A DNA stretch of 5,229 nt from Clostridiales bacterium (GTDB taxonomy: Bacteria > Bacillota > Clostridia > Oscillospirales > QAMX01), in the NCBI GenBank assembly GCA_012841675.1, contig DUUG01000225.1:1-5229 (forward strand). The letters run 5' to 3'. Both the position numbers and the translations under genes were made by a program. Below, piece after piece: positions 1 to 5,229 of this stretch (position 1 is the first letter of the stretch; each line of letters begins with the position of its first letter). The notes beneath the pieces were generated by a model. The model searched no databases, had not been told where the DNA came from, and was given only the letters and a program-made list of their open reading frames with translations.

Positions 1-332
1 CTCCCCTTTTTGATGGGTCCATCGGAAAACCCCTTGGCACCGAATCCGAGCGCCAGCTTTTTATGCGCGGACAACGGATTATAGATTATCTAGAGCGGAA
101 TTTCCCGCAAAACTCAGAATTTCTCATTGTAAGTCACGGTACATTTAACCGGTACATATTTAACTCCGCCTTAAATCTTCCTTGTGAAACGCTGTTCTTT
201 TTCGGTCAGACTAACACCAGTGTTTCGCTATTTTCCACCAGAGAGAGTGATGGCACGCCCAAGCGTCGTCTGCACTATTTAAACGATTTGTCGCATCTAT
301 ATCGGACGGAACTTCAGAAAGATCGAATATGA
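1..332 (+). CDS. Histidine phosphatase family protein (phosphoglycerate mutase-like), C-terminal part only
   Basis: The reading frame is open from the window edge (first whole codon at position 3) to a TGA at 330-332, giving 109 visible residues; the true start lies to the left. The ATG at 63 is internal and should not be taken as the start, because the frame continues upstream with family-like sequence (PLGTESERQLF). The motif LIVSHGTFNRYI, with His at visible residue 45, matches the second histidine (VSHG) of branch-1 histidine phosphatases. The upstream ESE (visible residues 14-16) sits where the family has its GES-type glutamate motif. The N-terminal RHG motif that carries the phosphorylated histidine is outside the window, so catalytic competence cannot be judged. 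Members are cytosolic phosphatases or mutases acting on small phosphorylated metabolites; the substrate here is unknown. No terminator is visible in the 54 bp before the ABC genes, so read-through into them is possible. Confidence 0.8.
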   Translation, partial: PLFDGSIGKPLGTESERQLFMRGQRIIDYLERNFPQNSEFLIVSHGTFNRYIFNSALNLPCETLFFFGQTNTSVSLFSTRESDGTPKRRLHYLNDLSHLYRTELQKDRI

Positions 333-341
333 AAGGCAGAG

Positions 342-355
342 TGCTAATATATAAT
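342..355 (+). promoter_or_regulatory. Possible -10 region of a promoter for the ABC transporter operon
   Basis: The short gap after the phosphatase gene contains an exact TATAAT at 350-355, and just before it TGC followed by TAATAT (342-350), which resembles an extended -10 element. No good TTGACA-like -35 box lies 16-18 bp upstream of either; that stretch overlaps the end of the phosphatase gene. This is a weak prediction in an AT-rich gap, and co-transcription with the upstream gene is an equally good explanation. Confidence 0.28.
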
Positions 356-386
356 CCCGATTTTATAAAGGTAGGTTATCAGCAGC

Positions 387-2159
387 ATGCGATGTAAACA
401 AATTGTTTTGAACTATTTTAAACGACACGGCTTCCGCTATGCATTAGGGGTAGCATTTGTCGTAACTTCTACAGTATTGACGGCCATATTGCCAAATTTA
501 GTGGGGCAGACGGTTGACGCTATTAAAAACGCTTCCAATGCAGGCGATTTATCTCAGCTAAGCCTCGTTCGACAGCTTGCACTTAAAATGGTTTTATGCG
601 CTTTTGGTTCATTTATCGCCCGGTTTATTTGGCGATATTTAATCCATGGCTTCACGCGTTCCGTTGAGCTGAATCTAAGGCAAACCCTTTTTACGCACCT
701 GCAGAAGCTATCGGCGGATTTTTACGTGAAAAACAACACAGGCGACCTAATTACAAGAAGCATTTTAGATACCCAGGTAATTCGCATGATGCTTGGCATG
801 GGGCTTGTGGGTATCATTGATGTTACCACCATCATTGCCGTCACCATTCCTTACATGGTATCCACGGCAAATCTTAAGCTTACCATGATGGCCGTGATTC
901 CCCTTCCCTTCCTGCTGTTTGCCCTTGTGAAGCTTCGCACCATTATGAGACGGCGCTTTATGGTTGTGCAGGCTGCCGTTTCCGACATTTCCTCCAAGGT
1001 ACAGGAAAATATGACGGGTATTCGCGTCATTAAAGCATTCGCCCAAGAAGAAAGCGAAAACCTCCACTTTGAAGAGCTGAGTAAGGCAAAATGGAAGGCC
1101 GAAATGTCAATGGTTCGGATTTCATCCATCATCAACCCCATTTCATCCCAGGCCTTTGGCATTGTGTTCTCCATCTTTCTCTTTGTGGGCGGTCGCATGG
1201 TGATTGATGGCAATTTGACATTGGGAGAATTCACCGCTTTTAATACGTATATTGCCTATTTGATGGGACCTATTAACCGTGTTAGCCGAATTATTCAGAT
1301 TTGGCAGCGGGGCATTGTTTCCATGCAGCGGCTTGACAAGATTTTCGCCTCTTCTCCCACTGTTACAGATAAAAACGCCGACTCCTCTATCACAACCCTA
1401 AAGCCCATTTCCGTGAAGGTGAAGCTAGATTCTTTCATCTACCCCGGAACGGATACGCCTGTGCTTCAGAATATCCGTTTTTCTCTGGCACCGGGCGAGG
1501 TTCTGGCTATTATGGGCCCAACAGGTTCCGGAAAAACCACGCTTATTAATATGTTTATGCGCATCTGGAACGCACCGAAAGCTTCCGTTTTTCTTTCCAA
1601 TCATGCTGTTGAGCGCATTCCGCTAGATGTGCTTCGCAACAGCATTGCGTATGTGCCGCAAGATACCTTCCTGTTCTCCGATTCCATTGAGAACAATATT
1701 ATTTTCTATGACGAGAACATAACGCCGGAAGATGCCCAGACCGCCGCTCAGGTGGCTGTCATACATGACAACATTATGGAGTTTGAAAAGCAGTATCAAA
1801 CAGCCGTCGGTGAGCGGGGCATGACCCTGTCCGGAGGGCAGAAGCAACGGATTTCCATCGCCCGAGCATTGGCTCGCAAACCCTCCCTTCTGCTGCTGGA
1901 CGACTGCTTATCGGCCGTAGACGCGGAAACCGAACATGCCATTCTCTCAAACCTCCGCGAGTATATCCGGCATTGTACCACGATTCTGGTTACACATCGC
2001 ATTGCCGCGGCGGGACTTGCCGACCGGATTCTCATTTTGTCGGAAGACGGGCACCAGCTTGCACTCGGCACCCACGATGAGCTGATGGCATCTTCTCCGG
2101 AATACCGTCAGCTTGTAGAGCTTGCAGGGCAGTCAAAGGAGGAATTGAAAAATGCCTAA
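387..2159 (+). CDS. Heterodimeric ABC exporter, subunit with degenerate Walker B (TM287/LmrC/BmrC-like half-transporter)
   Basis: This 590-residue protein is a half-size ABC exporter: a six-helix transmembrane domain (about residues 17-310, hydrophobic spans near 17-37, 65-85, 138-158, 162-182, 248-268 and 278-298) fused to a nucleotide-binding domain (about 340-580). ATPase motifs are visible in order: A-loop Tyr352, Walker A GPTGSGKTT (377-385), Q-loop Gln425 in VPQD, signature LSGGQ (481-485), Walker B LLLLDD (501-506), D-loop SAVD (509-512) and H-loop His537. The residue after the Walker B Asp505 is Asp506 rather than the catalytic Glu. That DD-C-SAVD pattern is the hallmark of the degenerate partner in heterodimeric exporters such as TM287/288, LmrCD, BmrCD and EfrAB. 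The start at 387 has a modest AAAGGTAGG (367-375) upstream, spaced 11 bases. The segment before the Q-loop (about 397-411) lacks the usual IDG turn. It should pair in the cytoplasmic membrane with the product of the overlapping next gene. The substrate is unknown; drugs or peptides are typical of the family. Confidence 0.93.
   Translation: MRCKQIVLNYFKRHGFRYALGVAFVVTSTVLTAILPNLVGQTVDAIKNASNAGDLSQLSLVRQLALKMVLCAFGSFIARFIWRYLIHGFTRSVELNLRQTLFTHLQKLSADFYVKNNTGDLITRSILDTQVIRMMLGMGLVGIIDVTTIIAVTIPYMVSTANLKLTMMAVIPLPFLLFALVKLRTIMRRRFMVVQAAVSDISSKVQENMTGIRVIKAFAQEESENLHFEELSKAKWKAEMSMVRISSIINPISSQAFGIVFSIFLFVGGRMVIDGNLTLGEFTAFNTYIAYLMGPINRVSRIIQIWQRGIVSMQRLDKIFASSPTVTDKNADSSITTLKPISVKVKLDSFIYPGTDTPVLQNIRFSLAPGEVLAIMGPTGSGKTTLINMFMRIWNAPKASVFLSNHAVERIPLDVLRNSIAYVPQDTFLFSDSIENNIIFYDENITPEDAQTAAQVAVIHDNIMEFEKQYQTAVGERGMTLSGGQKQRISIARALARKPSLLLLDDCLSAVDAETEHAILSNLREYIRHCTTILVTHRIAAAGLADRILILSEDGHQLALGTHDELMASSPEYRQLVELAGQSKEELKNA
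2135..2142 (+). promoter_or_regulatory. Strong ribosome binding site for the second ABC subunit, inside the first gene
   Basis: AAAGGAGG lies within the last codons of the first ABC gene, 9 bases before the ATG at 2152. Its strength and spacing decide the start: the next in-frame ATG (2197) has no comparable site. The position favours translational coupling of the two subunits. Confidence 0.85.
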
Positions 2160-3978
2160 GTCTGTCGGGCAGGACGTAAACGCGCCCGCCGGGCGTATGT
2201 CTGAATATGTAACGAATAAAAAGCGAAAAACCCTTCGGCGGTTGCTTGTTTTCTTCTTCCATCATAAAGGATTATTTTTCCTTTCTCTGCTGCTGGCAGC
2301 GCTGGTAAACCTGGTGCAGGTGGCAAAGCCGTACATTCTGCGGATGATTATTGACTACAACCTCGCCATTGGTCTAAATGACATGAGCAAAATCGGCCTT
2401 TGGGCGGTTATCTATTTAGGCGTCACGCTGGCCGGAGTCACTATGGATTATAGTCAAGCGCTTGTGCTGTCGTCCCTTGGACAGCGTATCATGCATACGC
2501 TGCGTACGCGCCTTTTTGCCCATATTCAGCGCATGAATATGCAGTTTTTTGACCGCAACTCCTCAGGAAGCCTGTTGACCCGTGTCAACAGCGACATTGA
2601 GTCGCTTAGTGATCTGTATTCGGGCATTGTTGTTGCCTTTATTAAGGATATTCTGCTCATTGGCAACATTATGGGCGCTATGATACTTTTAAACGTCGAG
2701 CTTGCCCTCTGGAGTTTTCTGTGTATCCCCGTAGTAGCCGTACTGACTTTTGCTTACCGCTACTTTGCCCGGCGGAATTTCATCCGTTTGAAGGCACAAC
2801 TTTCCCGCTTAAACGGTTTTCTGGCGGAAAACATCAATGGTATGCGGATTGTACAGATATTTGCTAGAGAAAAGGAAAAGAACGCAGAATTTGGAAAGCT
2901 AGGCAAAGAATACTACCGCCTTGGCATGGTAGAAATTATCTTAAACAGCTTATCTAACCCTCTGTTAAATGCCCTTTCTCACCTGTTTGCCGCGCTTTTA
3001 CTTATGTTTTTTGCCCCTCGAACCATTCTCGGCGGGCTTGAAATCGGAACCCTATACGCCTTTGTGCTGTATATTAAGCAATTCTTTAATCCGGTATCCA
3101 ATTTAGCGGATCAGTTCACCTCCATTCAATCTTCTCTTATCTCTGCTGACCGTGTGTTCGATATTATTGATAAGGAAGATTCGCTGGAAGATTTGGACGA
3201 AGGCGAACCAATTTCCGCCTTCTCCGGCCGAATTGAATTTAAGAACGTCTGGTTTGCCTATGTAGACGAAAACTGGGTCTTAAAAGACATCAGCTTTACC
3301 ATAGAACCGGGGCAAAACGTTGCCTTTGTCGGCGCGACAGGCTCGGGTAAATCGACGATTATCTCCCTTTTGGCGCGTTTTTACGAAATTCAGAAGGGTG
3401 AGATCCTAATTGACGGCAAAGATATCCGTCAATATAAAAAAAGCGATCTGCGGCGCTGTATTTCCGTTGTACAGCAGGATGTATTCCTCTTTACAGGCGA
3501 TATTAACTACAACATCCGCCTAAATGACCAAACTATCACCGATGCGGACATTGTGCAAGCGGCAAAAACCGTTGGCGCCCATCCGTTTATCAAGAGTCTG
3601 CCCGGCGGATACACCTCCTATGTCGCCGAGCGAGGGGCGGAGTTTTCCGCGGGTCAGCGGCAGCTCGTTGCCTTTGCCCGGGCCATTGCCGTTAAGCCTT
3701 CTGTTTTGATTTTGGACGAGGCAACGGCCAGCATTGATACTGAAACCGAGCAGGCCCTGTCCCAAGCCATGAAGGCCGTATCCGACCAGATCACAACCAT
3801 TACTGTGGCCCACCGCCTGTCAACTATTGTGCATTGCGATCAAATCTTTGTTCTGGACCATGGAACTCTAATTGAGCGCGGCACCCATGACGAGCTTCTT
3901 GCCTTCAACGACCACTATGCTAACCTGTACCGCTTATCTCTGGCGGCGCAGGAAGAAGAAAAGTGGGCCGCAAAGTAG
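2152..3978 (+). CDS. Heterodimeric ABC exporter, subunit with catalytic Glu (TM288/LmrD/BmrD-like half-transporter)
   Basis: This 608-residue protein has a transmembrane domain (about residues 35-315, hydrophobic spans near 40-60, 80-100, 155-180, 182-203, 268-288 and 295-312) followed by an ATPase domain (about 360-595). Motifs: A-loop Tyr370, Walker A GATGSGKST (394-402), the usual IDG turn (420-422), Q-loop Gln442, X-loop-like AERG (492-495), signature FSAGQ (498-502), Walker B VLILDE (518-523) with catalytic Glu523, D-loop SIDT (527-530) and H-loop His554. The signature deviates from LSGGQ while the Walker B is intact, the mirror image of its partner. By family knowledge, this Walker A/B works with the partner's LSGGQ as the hydrolysing site, and the other site binds ATP but turns it over poorly. 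The ATG at 2152 is supported by an AAAGGAGG 9 bases upstream and overlaps the preceding stop by 8 bp. The N-terminus carries about 30 mostly polar, basic residues before the first helix, as is common for this subunit. It is the last gene of the operon, with a terminator about 45 bp downstream. Confidence 0.94.
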   Translation: MPKSVGQDVNAPAGRMSEYVTNKKRKTLRRLLVFFFHHKGLFFLSLLLAALVNLVQVAKPYILRMIIDYNLAIGLNDMSKIGLWAVIYLGVTLAGVTMDYSQALVLSSLGQRIMHTLRTRLFAHIQRMNMQFFDRNSSGSLLTRVNSDIESLSDLYSGIVVAFIKDILLIGNIMGAMILLNVELALWSFLCIPVVAVLTFAYRYFARRNFIRLKAQLSRLNGFLAENINGMRIVQIFAREKEKNAEFGKLGKEYYRLGMVEIILNSLSNPLLNALSHLFAALLLMFFAPRTILGGLEIGTLYAFVLYIKQFFNPVSNLADQFTSIQSSLISADRVFDIIDKEDSLEDLDEGEPISAFSGRIEFKNVWFAYVDENWVLKDISFTIEPGQNVAFVGATGSGKSTIISLLARFYEIQKGEILIDGKDIRQYKKSDLRRCISVVQQDVFLFTGDINYNIRLNDQTITDADIVQAAKTVGAHPFIKSLPGGYTSYVAERGAEFSAGQRQLVAFARAIAVKPSVLILDEATASIDTETEQALSQAMKAVSDQITTITVAHRLSTIVHCDQIFVLDHGTLIERGTHDELLAFNDHYANLYRLSLAAQEEEKWAAK

Positions 3979-4023
3979 CTTTTCCTTTTCGGATGCTTGC
4001 ATGGTTGTAAACCGACTATCTAA

Positions 4024-4062
4024 CAAAAAACTCCCAACAGAAATTCTGTTGGGAGTTTTTTG
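4024..4062. terminator. Rho-independent terminator of the ABC operon, probably bidirectional
   Basis: The segment is a perfect 39-bp palindrome around a single central base at 4043, with arms of 19 bases. Its GC core, CTCCCAACAG paired with CTGTTGGGAG, is flanked by six A's on the left (4025-4030) and six T's on the right (4056-4061). It therefore forms a stable hairpin with a U-tract on either strand. It lies about 45 bp after the stop of the second ABC gene. On the other strand it could back up the tRNA-operon terminator. Confidence 0.93.
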
Positions 4063-4100
4063 GCTTGGCTTAGATCCTGCCGTGAAGAATTTGAAATTAT

Positions 4101-4140
4101 TTAATAATCTTACGCGTTTTTAATCAATCTATCGCGTTTT
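4101..4140. repeat. Imperfect 20-bp tandem repeat, two copies
   Basis: Positions 4106-4120 (AATCTTACGCGTTTT) and 4126-4140 (AATCTATCGCGTTTT) match at 13 of 15 bases with a 20-bp period, and the bases between them are partly similar (TTAAT and TAATC). No function is evident. It sits between two convergent operons, where a transcription-factor site would be unexpected. Confidence 0.5.
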
Positions 4141-4288
4141 GAGAAAGATCCTCTAAAGACCCCTTGGCAATACGCACCGATGCAACCTATCGCATCCTTA
4201 TATAAAGCTCGCCGGCACGACCATAAAACGCAGATTTGCTTGCCACCGGGAAAAGAGAGTCATCGTTTGCTAAGCTAAAACAATATGT

Positions 4289-4324
4289 AAAAAAGACTGC
4301 ATTTCGCTAGGAAATGCAGTCTTT
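4289..4324 (-). terminator. Rho-independent terminator of the tRNA operon
   Basis: Read on the - strand, GACTGCATTTC (4321-4311) and GAAATGCAGTC (4305-4295) form an 11-bp stem with a five-base loop (4310-4306). The stem is extended by three A-T pairs and followed by a run of six T's (4294-4289). It begins immediately after the CCA end of tRNA-Lys; the last A of the CCA (4324) can pair as the outermost base of the stem. Confidence 0.93.
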
Positions 4325-4399
4325 GGTGATCCATCCGCGATTCGAACGCGGGACCCTCTGCTTAAAAGGCAGATGCTCTGCCGGCTGAGCTAATGGATC
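4324..4399 (-). tRNA. tRNA-Lys, anticodon TTT
   Basis: The - strand folds into a full 76-base cloverleaf including an encoded CCA (TGG on the + strand at 4324-4326). The acceptor GATCCAT pairs with ATGGATC, the discriminator is A, the D-arm is GCTC/GAGC, the anticodon stem TCTGC/GCAGA encloses loop CTTTTAA, and the T-arm CCGCG/CGCGG encloses TTCGAAT. Anticodon TTT reads AAA and AAG. It is the last gene of the five-tRNA operon, separated from tRNA-Gln by a 70-bp spacer, the longest in the cluster. Confidence 0.97.
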
Positions 4400-4469
4400 A
4401 CGGAACAAGATCCTTATGCTATGCAGCACTAAGGCTTGTCCTACCCATCCGCCAACATCAGCGGAAATA

Positions 4470-4545
4470 TGGCTGGGATGGCAGGACTCGAACCTGCGCA
4501 TGCGGGAGTCAAAGTCCCGTGCCTTACCGGCTTGGCTACATCCCA
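4470..4545 (-). tRNA. tRNA-Gln, anticodon TTG
   Basis: This is a 76-base cloverleaf with encoded CCA. The acceptor TGGGATG pairs with CATCCCA, giving the U1-A72 end pair typical of bacterial tRNA-Gln, and the discriminator is G. The D-arm is a three-pair GCC/GGC. The anticodon stem CGGGA/TCCCG holds loop CTTTGAC, and the T-arm GCAGG/CCTGC holds TTCGAGT. Anticodon TTG reads CAA and CAG. Confidence 0.97.
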
Positions 4546-4572
4546 ATATGCAGGCAGATCAGAAAGAAGAAA

Positions 4573-4650
4573 TGGGGTGGATGAAGGGATTCGAACCCTC
4601 GACCCCCAGGGCCACAACCTGGTACTCTAACCATCTGAGCTACACCCACC
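4573..4650 (-). tRNA. tRNA-His, anticodon GTG
   Basis: The acceptor GTGGGTG pairs with CATCCAC (one G-T wobble), the anticodon stem CCAGG/CCTGG encloses TTGTGGC, and the T-arm GAGGG/CCCTT encloses TTCGAAT. CCA is encoded. The extra G at position -1 that histidyl-tRNA synthetase recognises is encoded as well (- strand G at 4650), opposite discriminator C73. The range given includes that base. Anticodon GTG reads CAC and CAT. Confidence 0.97.
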
Positions 4651-4666
4651 ATATTAGATTGGCATT

Positions 4667-4743
<77 letters not shown>

Positions 4744-4746
4744 CTA

Positions 4747-4820
4747 TGGAGCGGGCGATGGGAATCGAACCCACGTGGCCAGCTTGGAAGGCTGGTGTTC
4801 TACCATTGAACTACGCCCGC
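4747..4820 (-). tRNA. tRNA-Gly, anticodon TCC
   Basis: This 74-base cloverleaf with encoded CCA has acceptor GCGGGCG paired with CGCCCGC and discriminator T. The D-arm is GTTC/GAAC with the short loop AATGGTA, the anticodon stem CCAGC/GCTGG encloses CTTCCAA, and the T-arm GTGGG/CCCAT encloses TTCGATT. Anticodon TCC reads GGA and GGG. It is the first gene of the operon, about 10 bases after the predicted transcription start. Confidence 0.97.
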
Positions 4821-4836
4821 GTTCAAACACTTTTGT

Positions 4837-4865
4837 AGTTTACCATGTAATCGCCAATTTGTCAA
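4837..4865 (-). promoter_or_regulatory. Sigma-A promoter of the tRNA operon
   Basis: On the - strand a perfect TTGACA (-35, 4865-4860) is followed after exactly 17 bp by TAAACT (-10, 4842-4837). TGG directly precedes the -10 box, so it also has an extended -10. Transcription should start near 4830, giving a leader of about 10 bases before tRNA-Gly. This strength fits a stable-RNA operon. Confidence 0.88.
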
Positions 4866-4911
4866 GCCCACTTTCCCCTATTTTTCCCTTTTGGGTTTTC
4901 AGCCTTTTCGC

Positions 4912-4939
4912 ATAGCATAAACTCCCTGCCGCATATATA
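4912..4939 (+). promoter_or_regulatory. Possible sporulation (sigma-E-like) promoter for spmA
   Basis: ATA at 4912-4914 lies 17 bp before CATATATA (4932-4939), which resembles the sigma-E pattern ATA, 16-18 bp, CATACA-T, with mismatches in the -10 box. The implied start near 4946 falls just before the ribosome binding site at 4954. In Bacillus subtilis spmA is in a sigma-E-controlled operon, which makes this plausible, but AT-rich matches like this occur by chance. Confidence 0.3.
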
Positions 4940-4953
4940 TGCTGTGATGGTAC

Positions 4954-4961
4954 AAAGGGGG
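4954..4961 (+). promoter_or_regulatory. Ribosome binding site of spmA
   Basis: AAAGGGGG ends six bases before the ATG at 4968. It fixes that start over the internal ATG at codon 9, which has no such site. Confidence 0.75.
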
Positions 4962-4967
4962 ACTAGT

Positions 4968-5229
4968 ATGCTTTCCAAGATATGGCTATTTATGGTGGGA
5001 ACTGCGATTTTGGTCGGGGCGGCCAACGGGCGGCTGGAAGCCGTCGGGACGGCGGCTTTGGAAGGGGCCTCTGCGGCGATACAGCTTTGCCTTGGCATTC
5101 TTGGCCCGGTTTGCCTTTGGACAGGCGTGACCGAGCTTCTCTCAGAAAGCGGAGCCTCTTCCGCTTTGGCAAGAGCCATGCGCCCTGTTCTCTCCTTATT
5201 ATTCCCCGGCCAGCGGCAAAACAAGCCCC
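4968..5229 (+). CDS. spmA: Spore maturation protein A, N-terminal part (runs off the window)
   Basis: The frame stays open for 87 codons from the ATG at 4968 to the window edge. The visible protein matches SpmA in pattern: an N-terminal membrane helix (about residues 5-19), then NGRLEAVGTAALEGA (20-34, compare the family's GRMEAV...EGA motif), a second hydrophobic span with LCLGILGPVCLWTGV (40-54), then ELLSESG and the ARAMRPVLSLLFP segment (68-80) that corresponds to the family's LARLLRPLL..LFP. SpmA is a membrane protein of the nucleoside-recognition (Gate) domain family. With SpmB it is needed for spore core dehydration and heat resistance in Bacillus and Clostridium. Roughly the first half of a protein of about 200 residues is seen; spmB would be expected next, outside the window. 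The recognition is from memory of the family, not a search. Confidence 0.87.
   Translation, partial: MLSKIWLFMVGTAILVGAANGRLEAVGTAALEGASAAIQLCLGILGPVCLWTGVTELLSESGASSALARAMRPVLSLLFPGQRQNKP

Larger units (their letters stand above)
3979..4323. other. Gene-free convergent intergenic region between the ABC operon and the tRNA operon
   Basis: These 345 bp hold no supportable gene. Contents are the ABC-operon terminator (4024-4062), an imperfect tandem repeat (4101-4140), an unassigned stretch of about 150 bp (4141-4288) and the tRNA-operon terminator (4289-4324). A frame on the + strand is open from 4108 to a TAA at 4276, but its only ATG (4180) has no ribosome binding site and the peptide is not recognisable. 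I see no tRNA, riboswitch or promoter in the unassigned stretch. Confidence 0.7.

Noticed and set aside
63..332. An 89-residue gene starting at the ATG at 63
   Set aside because: The frame continues without a stop to the window edge with family-like sequence, so the ATG is internal to a longer phosphatase gene.
765..1234. Reverse-strand frames inside the first ABC gene
   Set aside because: They lie wholly within a well-supported ABC gene, have low-complexity or unrecognisable peptides and lack start signals.
1623..2265. Reverse-strand frames over the first ABC ATPase domain and the gene junction
   Set aside because: They are shadows of the conserved ATPase motifs on the other strand, with no ribosome binding sites or recognisable domains.
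3520..3813. Frames on both strands within the second ABC ATPase domain
   Set aside because: They overlap the Walker B and signature coding region of a clear gene and show no independent coding evidence.
3872..4123. An 83-codon + strand frame over the end of the second ABC gene and its terminator
   Set aside because: It translates straight through a strong terminator hairpin and has no ribosome binding site or recognisable family.
4180..4278. A 32-residue + strand frame beginning at the ATG at 4180
   Set aside because: There is no ribosome binding site or promoter, and the peptide matches nothing I know; retained only as an unexplained intergenic stretch.
4307..4546. A reverse-strand 79-codon frame
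   Set aside because: It is the sense-strand translation of tRNA-Gln and tRNA-Lys plus spacer, which are RNA genes.
4862..5224. A 120-codon reverse-strand frame at the right edge
   Set aside because: It is antisense to spmA, which has the better start signal and a clear family match; its stop also overlaps the tRNA promoter.

Overview
The window looks like an ordinary chromosomal stretch from a spore-forming, low-to-moderate-GC member of the Bacillota, most likely a Clostridia-type anaerobe. The evidence is the start of a gene that reads as spore maturation protein A at the right edge, strong AAAGGAGG-type ribosome binding sites, CCA ends encoded in all five tRNA genes, and Gram-positive-style U-tract terminators. 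The species cannot be named from the sequence.

Layout, left to right. (1) Positions 1-332, + strand: the C-terminal 109 residues of a histidine phosphatase (phosphoglycerate-mutase-like) protein whose N-terminus lies outside the window. (2) 387-2159 and 2152-3978, + strand: two overlapping half-transporter genes encoding a heterodimeric ABC exporter of the TM287/288, LmrCD, BmrCD and EfrAB type. The first subunit has Asp in place of the catalytic Glu after Walker B but a perfect LSGGQ signature. The second has the catalytic Glu but a deviant FSAGQ signature. Together they should form one active and one degenerate ATP site. (3) 3979-4323: a gene-free convergent intergenic region. It holds a perfect-palindrome terminator for the ABC operon, an imperfect 20-bp tandem repeat, about 150 bp with nothing recognisable, and the terminator of the opposing tRNA operon. 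(4) 4324-4820, - strand: a five-gene tRNA operon transcribed in the order Gly(TCC)-Arg(TCT)-His(GTG)-Gln(TTG)-Lys(TTT), driven by a near-consensus sigma-A promoter at 4837-4865. (5) 4968 to the right edge, + strand: the first 87 codons of spmA, divergent from the tRNA operon, with a strong ribosome binding site and a possible sporulation-sigma promoter.

The ABC pair is the only functional unit completely contained here besides the tRNA operon. Its two genes overlap by 8 bp and the second has a strong ribosome binding site inside the first, so they are probably co-translated as partners of one membrane complex. The substrate cannot be read from the sequence; multidrug or peptide export is the family default.

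I found no convincing new biological system. The more notable points are the division of defects between the two ABC subunits, an unusual ATPase-domain segment in the first subunit, the long spurious reading frame across the antisense side of the tRNA genes, and the compact divergent tRNA/spmA promoter region.
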